Part shown: piece after piece, positions 25,404 to 32,125 of the stretch
How positions within the stretch are numbered: the first letter of the stretch is position 1
Layout of the letters: each line of letters starts with the position of its first letter
Source: Rhodobacter sp.
GTDB lineage: Bacteria; Pseudomonadota; Alphaproteobacteria; Rhodobacterales; Rhodobacteraceae
DNA length: 32,125 nucleotides
Direction: 5' to 3'
Assembly: GCA_030065095.1 (NCBI GenBank)
Contig: JASJDP010000044.1
Span: 1-32,125 of the forward strand
The notes under the pieces: model-generated
Told to the model about the DNA's origin: nothing
What the model saw: the letters and a program-made list of their open reading frames with translations, nothing else
Database searches by the model: none
Position numbers and translations under genes: made by a program

Positions 25404-26144
25404 ATGAGTCTGCTGGAACTGAACAGCATCACGAAAAGCTTCGGGGCGATCCATGCGTTGCAGGGGGTCGACTTGGAAGTATCGGCCGGAGAGGCCGTCG
25501 GCTTAATGGGCGACAATGGCGCCGGCAAGTCGACACTCATGAAGATCATTGCAGGGAATTTCCCGCCGACCGAGGGCGCCATTAGGATCGAGGGCAACGA
25601 AGTAACCTTCAGCCAGCCGCTCGATGCGCGCGAGGCCGGAATTGAGATTGTGTATCAGGACCTTGCGCTTTGCGACAATCTAACCGCGGCGGCAAACGTG
25701 TTTCTGGGCCGCGAAGCGAAGAAACGGATCGGTCCGTTCAAAATGCTCGACTACAAGACGATGTATCAAAAGTCGGGCGAGCTTTTCGCCGAGCTGAAAT
25801 CAGAAACGCGGCCGCGCGATCTGGTGCGACAGATGTCGGGCGGTCAGCGGCAGGCGGTCGCAATTGCCCGCACGCGCCTCAGCGATCCGAAACTCGTGCT
25901 GATGGACGAACCGACGGCGGCGATCTCGGTCCGGCAGGTGGCAGAGGTTCTGGCGCTGATCAAGCGCCTAAAGGAAACCGGCCACGCGGTGATCCTGGTC
26001 AGTCACCGGATGCCTGACGTGTTCGAGGTGTGCGATCGGGTCGCTGTCCTGAGGCGCGGCACCAAGGTGGCGGACAAACGGATTGACGAAACGAGCCCCG
26101 AAGAAGTCACGGGCCTGATCACGGGGGCGATTGCAGCGGCATGA
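25404..26144 (+). CDS. Sugar ABC transporter ATP-binding protein (CUT2, single domain)
   Basis: A 246-residue ATPase for a ribose/fructose/inositol-type importer. Walker A GDNGAGKST, Q-loop VYQDLAL, signature MSGGQRQ, Walker B LVLMDEP and H-loop VSHR are intact. It is single-domain, like FrcA-type proteins, and half the length of RbsA/XylG fused ATPases, so it should act as a homodimer. GAGGGGGA lies just before the ATG. The stop overlaps the permease start by four bases. Confidence 0.93.
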   Translation: MSLLELNSITKSFGAIHALQGVDLEVSAGEAVGLMGDNGAGKSTLMKIIAGNFPPTEGAIRIEGNEVTFSQPLDAREAGIEIVYQDLALCDNLTAAANVFLGREAKKRIGPFKMLDYKTMYQKSGELFAELKSETRPRDLVRQMSGGQRQAVAIARTRLSDPKLVLMDEPTAAISVRQVAEVLALIKRLKETGHAVILVSHRMPDVFEVCDRVAVLRRGTKVADKRIDETSPEEVTGLITGAIAAA

Positions 26145-27163
26145 CTGACCAGACGCACGATCAAGCCTCGCACGCCGAAATCGACGAGAGCATCACGTCG
26201 CGCCAAGAGGTTTCGGGGTTCGCGGCCATCCTTCGCACACAGCCCTTCTGGGTTTTCATGGCTATTCTGACACTTGGCGTTGTGATGTCTTTTGTGTCGG
26301 ACGTGTTCTTTACCGAACGCAACATGTTCAACATCACGCGCAATTTCGCGTTCTTCGGCATCATGGCGCTCGGCATGTCCGCCGTGATCTGTACGGCCGG
26401 GATCGACCTCAGTGTCGGGTCGCTGGTCGGGCTTACCGGTATCGTGACTGGCCTGATCATGCAGGCCGGCTACGGCATCGAACTGGGGTTCATTGGATGC
26501 ATGCTGACCGCCGCAGCGGTGGGTCTCGTCAACGGGATACTGATCGCCTATCTCAAGATGCCGCCTTTCGTCGTCACCCTGGGCATGATGTCGATCGTGG
26601 TTTCGCTGGCCCGGGTCGTTTCCGACAACAAGATGATCTACGACTTCGGCCCGGACATGGACCTGTTCGAGTGGATCGGCGGCGAAAGTGTCATGGGCGT
26701 GCCCAATGTGGTTTGGATCATGATCGTTCTGACCGCCGTCTTCTGGTGGGTCTGGCGGTATTCGACCTGGGGGCGTTGGGTGATTGCCATCGGTGGCAAT
26801 GCGCAGGCCGCCAAACTCAGCGGCATTCCGGTCGAGCGCATGATCGTGTCGGTCTACGTCGTCTGCTCGTTGTGCGCCGGTCTCGCGGCCTTTCTCTTTG
26901 TCGGTTATACCGGCTCGGTCACCAACGGCATGGGCTTCACCTGGGAGCTGACGGTGATCGCCGCGACGGTCATCGGTGGTGCCAATCTCATGGGCGGCAT
27001 CGTGTTCGCGCTTGGGGCGCCGATCGGCGCGGCATTGATCGAGCTTATCCGAAACTCGCTGCTTCTCGCCGGGATTCCGGCGATGTGGCAGCAGTTCTTT
27101 GTGGGTCTGTTTCTCATCATCGCAGTTCTTCTGGAACAGATCCGAAACCGCGGAGGCAAATGA
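26141..27163 (+). CDS. Sugar ABC transporter permease (CUT2, RbsC/FrcC-like)
   Basis: A 340-residue inner-membrane permease of the ribose/fructose transporter group, with a polar N-terminal tail of about 35 residues and then eight or more hydrophobic helices. Typical family stretches are GIDLSVGSLVGLTG, MPPFVVTLGMMSIV, AIGGNAQAAKLSGI and GGANLMGGIVFALGAPIGAA. The ATG at 26141 overlaps the ATPase stop (ATGA). Together with the preceding ATPase and following binding protein it forms a complete importer. Confidence 0.93.
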   Translation: MTDQTHDQASHAEIDESITSRQEVSGFAAILRTQPFWVFMAILTLGVVMSFVSDVFFTERNMFNITRNFAFFGIMALGMSAVICTAGIDLSVGSLVGLTGIVTGLIMQAGYGIELGFIGCMLTAAAVGLVNGILIAYLKMPPFVVTLGMMSIVVSLARVVSDNKMIYDFGPDMDLFEWIGGESVMGVPNVVWIMIVLTAVFWWVWRYSTWGRWVIAIGGNAQAAKLSGIPVERMIVSVYVVCSLCAGLAAFLFVGYTGSVTNGMGFTWELTVIAATVIGGANLMGGIVFALGAPIGAALIELIRNSLLLAGIPAMWQQFFVGLFLIIAVLLEQIRNRGGK

Positions 27164-27194
27164 CCCCGCATTCTTTCCAAGGGAGGAAACCTCG

Positions 27195-28184
27195 ATGAAG
27201 AAACTGCTTCTCGCGACAGTTGTCGCCGCATTCGCACCAGCCAGCGCCATGGCCGAGAGCCACGGCATGACATTCGCGCTGGTGCCGAAGGCAATGAACA
27301 ACCCGTTCTTCGATCTGGCGCGCGACGGCTGCTACAAGGCCCAGGACGAGCTGGCCGACGTGACCTGCGAATATATCGGCCCGGGTGAGCATACCGAACT
27401 CGAACAAATCCAGATCGTGCAGGACCTGATCACCAAGGGTGTGGATGGCATCGCGGTTGCCCCGTCGAACGCCCCGGCGATGGCCAAGGTCTTGAAGGCC
27501 GCGGTCGATGCCGGAATCCCGGTCATGACTTGGGACTCCGACCTTCTGGACGAGGACAAAGGCCTCCGGACCACCTATGTCGGGACCAATAACTACGATA
27601 TCGGCGTGAACCTCGCCAAGCTCGCCATGGCGCGTCACCCCGATGGTGGCACGGTTTGCCTGCAGACCGGCGGTGCCGCCGCGGCCAACCACAATGAGCG
27701 CCTGAAAGGTGCCCGCGACACGCTGGCCGGCATCGACACCGGGACGCCTCCGGGCGCAGCGCTCGCCGGCGAAGGCGGCTGGACAGAGATTTCGGGCTGC
27801 CCGCTGGTGACCAACGACGACGGCAACGTCGCCGTCCAGGGGATGACCGACATCCTGGCCGCGAACCCGGACCTGACGCTGTTCCTTTCGACTGGTGCCT
27901 TCACCCAGTGGTTCGACAACGCCTATCGTCAGGCCGCCGAACCCTACAAAGCCAAGATGGATGCAGGCGAGTTGACCATCGTGGTCGCCGACACGCTGCC
28001 GATGCAGCTTGAGCAGACTGCCGACGGCCTCGGCAACGGTCTGGTCGGTCAGCGGCCGTTCGAGATGGGCTACAAGGCGATGTACGTCCTGAAGGACATC
28101 GTCGAGGGCAAGTCGGTCGACGATCCGATCTACACCGGTCTTGACGTCTGCAACAACGAAAACGTCGCCACCTGCGTGCAATAA
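27195..28184 (+). CDS. Sugar ABC transporter substrate-binding protein
   Basis: A 329-residue periplasmic binding protein of the RbsB/FrcB-type fold. The N-terminus MKKLLLATVVAAFAPASAMA is a signal peptide, probably cut after Ala20. The mature part shows FALVPKAMNNPFFDLARDG, QDLITKGVDGIAVAPSN and DAGIPVMTWDSD, all typical of sugar-binding members. The ATG at 27195 is preceded by GGGAGGA at ideal spacing; the frame extends further 5' into the permease gene without meaning. The ligand, probably a sugar or cyclitol, is inferred from the neighbouring dehydrogenases. Confidence 0.93.
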   Translation: MKKLLLATVVAAFAPASAMAESHGMTFALVPKAMNNPFFDLARDGCYKAQDELADVTCEYIGPGEHTELEQIQIVQDLITKGVDGIAVAPSNAPAMAKVLKAAVDAGIPVMTWDSDLLDEDKGLRTTYVGTNNYDIGVNLAKLAMARHPDGGTVCLQTGGAAAANHNERLKGARDTLAGIDTGTPPGAALAGEGGWTEISGCPLVTNDDGNVAVQGMTDILAANPDLTLFLSTGAFTQWFDNAYRQAAEPYKAKMDAGELTIVVADTLPMQLEQTADGLGNGLVGQRPFEMGYKAMYVLKDIVEGKSVDDPIYTGLDVCNNENVATCVQ

Positions 28185-28206
28185 TCCAGTAGGCGACACC
28201 AACGGG

Positions 28207-28235
28207 CGGCGGCGCGTACTCTCCCTGCGTCGCCG
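28207..28235 (+). terminator. Intercistronic hairpin after sugar-binding-protein gene
   Basis: CGGCGGCGC pairs with GCGTCGCCG (one mismatch in nine) around an 11-base loop, in the 97-base gap between the binding-protein gene and the next dehydrogenase gene. No clear T-run follows. It may stabilise or attenuate the transcript after the binding-protein gene. Confidence 0.4.
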
Positions 28236-28281
28236 TCTCATTCTTGGCGGGTGCCATCAGGCCGCAGCGAAGGGACAAGCA

Positions 28282-29280
28282 ATGCTGAATGTCGGTCTCC
28301 TGGGAGCCGGACGCATCGGTCAGGTCCACGCTGTGAACATTGCCGGCCACTCCAACAGCCATCTTGCCGCTGTCTCCGATGTCCATGAACCTGCGGCAGT
28401 TGCCCTGGCTTCGAAGTTCGGGGCGCAGGCCACTTCATCGGACGGTATTCTCGCCGACCCGGCGATCGACGCAGTTCTTATCGCGACCTCAACCGACACG
28501 CATTCGGAGTTGATCGAACAGGCGACCGCCGCCGGCAAAGCCGTGCTTTGCGAAAAGCCTGTGGACCTGTCCCTGAGCCGGGCGCAAGCGTGCCTGCAAG
28601 CTGCGTCTGCCACTGGCCGACCTGTGATGGTTGGCTTCAACCGCCGCTTCGATCCGAATTTTTCGGCCCTCAAGGCCGATTTCGATGCCGGTGCAATCGG
28701 CAAGGGCGAGATGCTGGCGATCACGTCCTTTGATCCCGCACCGCCGCCGTTGGATTACGTGAAGGTCTCCGGTGGCCTGTTCCGCGATATGATGATCCAC
28801 GATTTCGACATGGCGTGCTGGATGATGGGGGGCGCCCCGGAAACCGTTACCGCGAAGGGGGCGTGCCTGGTCGATCGGGAAATCGGTGCGGCGGGCGATG
28901 TGGACACGGCGGCGGTGATCCTGAATTGGCCCGATGGCCGTATGGCAGTGATCCGAAATTCGCGCCGCGCTGTTTATGGCTACGACCAACGCCTGGAACT
29001 GTTGGGGTCGGATGGTCTGCTTTCCGCAGGGAATGTGTTGGAGAGCACTGTCGAAAAGGCCACGGCCGATGGCGTCAGTTCGGCCAAACCGACCTACTTT
29101 TTCCTTGAACGCTACATGCCGGCCTACGCCGCCGAATGGGCGGCTTTTGTCGAGGCTGTTGCAAACGGGTCCGACATGCCCGTCCCTCTTGCCGAGGGGG
29201 TTGCCGCTCTGGCCGTGGCCGATGCCGCGGCACGGTCAGCTGAGACGGGTGGAACGATCAAAGTCGAGGCTGCGTCGTGA
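28282..29280 (+). CDS. iolG: Gfo/Idh/MocA oxidoreductase, inositol 2-dehydrogenase-like (second)
   Basis: A 332-residue NAD-dependent dehydrogenase strongly resembling inositol 2-dehydrogenase, which oxidises myo-inositol to scyllo-inosose. Visible are GLLGAGRIGQVHA at residues 5-17, CEKPVD with Lys92, GFNRRFDPNF and the catalytic region MIHDFDMACWMMGG (His173, Asp174, Asp176). The ATG at 28282 follows AAGGGA; the frame upstream is open but not homologous. It is the second MocA-type gene in the operon and is clearly different from the first. The symbol is a best family match. Scyllo-inositol or another polyol is possible, since iolB, iolC and iolD are missing from this cluster. Confidence 0.85.
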   Translation: MLNVGLLGAGRIGQVHAVNIAGHSNSHLAAVSDVHEPAAVALASKFGAQATSSDGILADPAIDAVLIATSTDTHSELIEQATAAGKAVLCEKPVDLSLSRAQACLQAASATGRPVMVGFNRRFDPNFSALKADFDAGAIGKGEMLAITSFDPAPPPLDYVKVSGGLFRDMMIHDFDMACWMMGGAPETVTAKGACLVDREIGAAGDVDTAAVILNWPDGRMAVIRNSRRAVYGYDQRLELLGSDGLLSAGNVLESTVEKATADGVSSAKPTYFFLERYMPAYAAEWAAFVEAVANGSDMPVPLAEGVAALAVADAAARSAETGGTIKVEAAS

Positions 29281-29351
29281 AGCGGAATTGCATTAAGCCG
29301 GTGCCACAGGCGAGCATAGCGCAAGCCTTAACTGAATAGGACGGCCAATCG

Positions 29352-30104
29352 ATGGAATTCGCTACCTACCCCAGCCTGAGCGGACGAACCGTTTTCGTCA
29401 CCGGCGGCGCATCCGGCATCGGCGCAGAGATCGTCACCGCATTCGCGGCCCAAGGATGTCGAGTCGGCCTTGTTGATCTGGATGCTGCAGCAAGTAAAAA
29501 ACTGGCAGCGTCAACCGAAGGAGACATCACCTGCGAGACCTGCGATTTGCGCGACACCGATGCCCTGCGTGCGGCTTTCGCGGCTCTGAGGTCGCGCATT
29601 GGCCCTGCGCAGGTTCTTGTCAACAACGCCGCGCGCGATGACCGGCATGACTGGGCAGCGGTCACGCCGGAGTATTGGGACGAGCGCATGTCGACCAACC
29701 TGCGCCACATGTTCTTCGCGATCCAAGCGGTGGCCCCCGACATGATCGAAGCCGGAGGGGGATCGATCATCAACATGGGCTCGAATTCCTGGTGGGAGGC
29801 CGGCGGCGGGTTCCCGGCCTATGCGACGGCCAAGGCGGCGGTCCACGGCCTGACCCGTACCCTGGCCCGGGATCTTGGCGGGCACCGCATCCGCGTCAAC
29901 ACGGTCGTCCCGGGCTGGATCATGACCGAGCGGCAGAAAGAGCTATGGGCCACGCCCGAAGCGCTTGAGAAACACCGCGCGCGCCAGTGCCTGCCGGACC
30001 TGATCGAACCGGTCTATGTGGCGCGGATGGTGCTGTTTCTGGCGTCCGACGATGCGGCCATGTGCACAGCCAACAACTACATGGTCGAAGCTGGCTCGAT
30101 CTGA
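29352..30104 (+). CDS. SDR family oxidoreductase
   Basis: A 250-residue classical short-chain dehydrogenase. TGGASGIG at residues 17-24 binds NAD(P), followed by VDLD at 41-44, NNAARDD at 91-97, and the catalytic set Asn116, Ser144, Tyr157 and Lys161 (YATAK). Members of this kind oxidise sugars, sugar lactone precursors or polyols. It lies 71 bases after the iolG-like gene and 11 bases before the aldo/keto reductase gene, whose ribosome site GAGGAGGT overlaps the region of its stop codon. Substrate unknown. Confidence 0.9.
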   Translation: MEFATYPSLSGRTVFVTGGASGIGAEIVTAFAAQGCRVGLVDLDAAASKKLAASTEGDITCETCDLRDTDALRAAFAALRSRIGPAQVLVNNAARDDRHDWAAVTPEYWDERMSTNLRHMFFAIQAVAPDMIEAGGGSIINMGSNSWWEAGGGFPAYATAKAAVHGLTRTLARDLGGHRIRVNTVVPGWIMTERQKELWATPEALEKHRARQCLPDLIEPVYVARMVLFLASDDAAMCTANNYMVEAGSI

Positions 30105-30115
30105 GGAGGTCCTGG

Positions 30116-31078
30116 ATGAAAAAGCGCAGGATCGGCAAAACCCCCCTTGAAGTGACACCGCTTTGCTTCGGCACATCCGCTTTGGGCGACATGCCGGACA
30201 CTTACGGTTACGCCGTGGACGAAGACCGCGCCTACGCCACGATCCGGGCGATCTTCGACAGCGAGGTGAACTTCTTGGATACCTCGCGCAATTATGGCTT
30301 CGGCCGCAGTGAGGAACGCATCGGCGCGGTGATCCGCGAACGCGGCGGCCTTCCGGACGGTTTCGTGCTGTCGACCAAGCTTGATCGGGACATGGATACC
30401 GGCCGGTTTGACGCGTCCCGCGCGAGGCAATCCTTGGAGGAGAGCCTGAGCGTACTCCGCCTCGACCGAATCCCGCTCCTGCATTTACACGATCCAGAAC
30501 ATGCCCGCGATCTGGGCGAGATCACCGGAAAAGGCGGTGCGCTGGAAGAATTGTTCAAGATCAAAGAGGAGGGATTGGCTGAAGCGGTCGGGCTTGCCAT
30601 GGGCCGCGTCGACATGATGTTGCCGATCCTGAAGAGTTGGCCCTTCGATGCTCTGATCAGCCACAACCGATTTACGCTGCTCAACCGGTCGGCGGACGGG
30701 ATGTTCGACTACGCCCATGATAACAACATCGCTGTCCTGAACGCCGCCCCGTATGCCGGGGGTGTGCTCGCCAAGGGCAGTGCTGAAATGCGCCGCGTGA
30801 CCTATCAGGAAGCAGACGACGCGATGCTCGTGCCAGTGCGTCAGGTGGAAGAGTATTGTGCACAGCATCGAGTTGCACCGGGTGCCGCGGCACTCAGGTT
30901 CTCGATGCGGGACCCGCGGATCACCTCGACAATTGCAGGCGTGTCGCGGCCCGAACGGGTCGCGGAAACTCTCGCTTGGGCGACGACGGACCTTTCAGAT
31001 GCCTTCTGGAAGGACGCCAGGGATTTGCCTGCATCCTTCGACGACCCTGAGGCAAACCGGGCATACAAGCCCGGCTAA
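30116..31078 (+). CDS. Aldo/keto reductase (aldose dehydrogenase-like)
   Basis: A 320-residue aldo/keto reductase. The tetrad is Asp55 (FLDTSRNYG), Tyr60, Lys88 (STKLD) and His125 (LHLHDPE). It resembles the group containing D-threo-aldose/L-fucose 1-dehydrogenase, which oxidises aldoses to lactones, and its place in a sugar operon supports that. The ATG at 30116 lies six bases after GAGGAGGT. Earlier in-frame starts fall inside the SDR gene and are shadows. It is probably cytoplasmic and NAD(P)-dependent. Confidence 0.88.
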   Translation: MKKRRIGKTPLEVTPLCFGTSALGDMPDTYGYAVDEDRAYATIRAIFDSEVNFLDTSRNYGFGRSEERIGAVIRERGGLPDGFVLSTKLDRDMDTGRFDASRARQSLEESLSVLRLDRIPLLHLHDPEHARDLGEITGKGGALEELFKIKEEGLAEAVGLAMGRVDMMLPILKSWPFDALISHNRFTLLNRSADGMFDYAHDNNIAVLNAAPYAGGVLAKGSAEMRRVTYQEADDAMLVPVRQVEEYCAQHRVAPGAAALRFSMRDPRITSTIAGVSRPERVAETLAWATTDLSDAFWKDARDLPASFDDPEANRAYKPG

Positions 31079-31116
31079 ACGCACCGAAATGCACTGAGAT
31101 GAGACGGAGGAAGGTC

Positions 31117-31452
31117 ATGTCCAGGAAGATGGTTGGCACGATGATTTTTGCGGCAGGACTCTCTGTGTCGGCGGCAACTGCAGTTGCCGATGTGAGCGCG
31201 GAACGCGGCGCCACACTTGCGGCTGAACACTGCACCGCCTGCCACGATGTTTCGGCGGACGGGGCCTTCAAGGAATATCCACCCAGCTTCGCGTCGATCG
31301 CAGTATACCGGTCCCGTGAACAGATCGAGGGCCGCATGCTATATCCGCCACAGCATGCCAGTATGCCGCAACTGGCCTTCATTATGAAGCCCGCCGAAAT
31401 CGACGATCTTGTCGCCTACATTGTATCATTGGAGAGGGATATGGGCGAATAA
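31117..31452 (+). CDS. Small periplasmic c-type cytochrome
   Basis: A 111-residue monohaem cytochrome c. A signal peptide occupies about residues 1-25 (GTMIFAAGLSVSAATAVA), haem attachment is at CTACH (39-43), and Met83 in MPQ is the likely distal ligand. The ATG at 31117 sits six bases after GGAGG; an ATG at 31099 is also in frame but would separate the start from that site. It lies 38 bases after the aldo/keto reductase gene, as the last gene of the operon. It would carry electrons in the periplasm. No obvious periplasmic dehydrogenase partner is encoded nearby, so its role is unclear. Confidence 0.87.
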   Translation: MSRKMVGTMIFAAGLSVSAATAVADVSAERGATLAAEHCTACHDVSADGAFKEYPPSFASIAVYRSREQIEGRMLYPPQHASMPQLAFIMKPAEIDDLVAYIVSLERDMGE

Positions 31453-32125
31453 TCCTATGGTCCTCAGATTGGCGAAATCCAACTTCCTCGATTGGCAACC
31501 TTGAACTCGCTCAGCGCGACCGGGTGTCCGTTTGCCGTTCATTGCGTCCCTTCCCTGATCACGCAGCATTCGACAGAATGCCCATGCGGATCGTCGGATC
31601 GATGAAGTGGTGTTGAAGCAGAAGTTTGTGGAACGCAATCGGGTGTTGGATGACGCTGAGCCAAGGCAGGTTTTTCACAGAGCGCCAGAGACACCTTAAC
31701 CGAGTGGCGAACTTCCCAGTCATACGCCTTGGCCACGCCAATGAGCGCTGTCAGGTCCGGCGTCGCGCAGGTCGGGCGCACTGACGCTACCGGTCTATAT
31801 GACATCGACTTTCGCTTCCGTTCGGGGGGGCTGCTCGGGTGGTCCGTGGCTGTAGATCCATCTCCTTTTGACCGGTGCTTTGCTCGCCTGTCTTCAACGT
31901 TTCCGTGCGTGTGGGCGGCGTTGTTTTCTGGGTCGGCACCGGGGGTTTGACGCGGCCGGCGAGGGGCTGCCGAAGGCCGCTGCGCGCTTGAGGCCGGGCC
32001 TTTGGGATTTGCGTATGTGCACGTGCGGTTTTGCGTAGCCGGCGCAGGTTTTTTGCGGCGGGTTGCCGGGCCGGTACGTTGCTGCCGCCGGTTTCGGCCG
32101 TGGGTCGGACCGGCCTAGCGTGGGG
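31453..32125. other. Gene-poor right end with repeat copy
   Basis: No recognisable gene is present. A minus-strand frame at 31559-31741 (ending IDPTIRMGILSNAA) has a protein-like look but matches no family known to me and lacks a convincing start. It may be the tail of a degraded gene. The last 260 bases hold the inverted end repeat and GC-rich sequence without coding signs. Confidence 0.5.
31866..31947 (+). repeat. Inverted end repeat, right copy
   Basis: This is the partner of the repeat at 53-134, in the opposite orientation, with about six mismatches in 82 aligned bases. Similarity continues more weakly on both sides. On the outer side of both copies the sequence stays GC-rich and non-coding. 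Confidence 0.8.

Noticed and set aside
26003-27301. Minus-strand 432-residue frame opposite the ATPase, permease and binding-protein genes
   Set aside because: It is rich in His, Asp and Arg as expected for an antisense shadow; the plus-strand genes are unambiguous family members with overlaps.
27117-28241. Minus-strand 374-residue frame opposite the sugar-binding protein gene
   Set aside because: Antisense shadow; the plus strand encodes a complete signal-peptide-bearing binding protein with a strong ribosome site.

Overview
The window looks like accessory DNA from a GC-rich alphaproteobacterium, most likely a member of the Rhodobacteraceae/Roseobacter group. This rests on protein flavour (many transport and catabolic operons, a demethylase of the N-methylproline type, an MttB-family methyltransferase) and on GC-rich codon use. 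No rRNA, tRNA, CRISPR array or complete mobile element was seen.

Layout. (1) 1-249: non-coding DNA carrying a repeat that recurs inverted at the other end of the window. (2) 250-2335, minus strand: a decaying Fe(III)-type ABC transporter. Its ATPase has an in-frame amber codon plus a small in-frame deletion, and its permease has lost its N-terminal half. (3) 2455-5325, plus strand: a flavin/Fe-S N-methylproline (or dimethylglycine) demethylase-like enzyme and a pyrroline-5-carboxylate reductase-like protein. (4) 17893-5317, minus strand: a ten-gene tightly packed operon. It holds an XRE-cupin regulator, a complete Dpp/Opp-type transporter (binding protein, two permeases, two ATPases), two CocE/NonD hydrolases, an alpha/beta hydrolase and an MlrC-like M81 peptidase. 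A third CocE/NonD hydrolase runs divergently (17975-19975), with a palindrome in the shared control region. (5) 20026-21582, minus strand: a non-pyrrolysine MttB-family methyltransferase. (6) 21583-22173: gene-poor DNA with a short GemA remnant of a Mu-like phage. (7) 22174-31452: a LacI-type regulator divergent from a polyol/sugar catabolic operon. That operon holds two Gfo/Idh/MocA dehydrogenases, a TIM-barrel isomerase, an ATPase-permease-binding protein transporter, an SDR, an aldo/keto reductase and a small c-type cytochrome. (8) 31453-32125: gene-poor DNA with the second, inverted copy of the end repeat.

How the genes work together (inference). The Dpp operon probably imports a peptide-like or amide/ester-linked compound that the hydrolases and the MlrC-like peptidase open in the cytoplasm, under control of the XRE-cupin protein. 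The demethylase, the reductase-like protein and the MttB homologue could handle N-methylated proline/betaine compounds. The LacI cluster probably imports and oxidises a cyclitol or rare sugar. It lacks iolB, iolC and iolD, so it is not a complete classical myo-inositol pathway. The decayed transporter, phage remnant and end repeats mark the segment as rearranged, accessory DNA.
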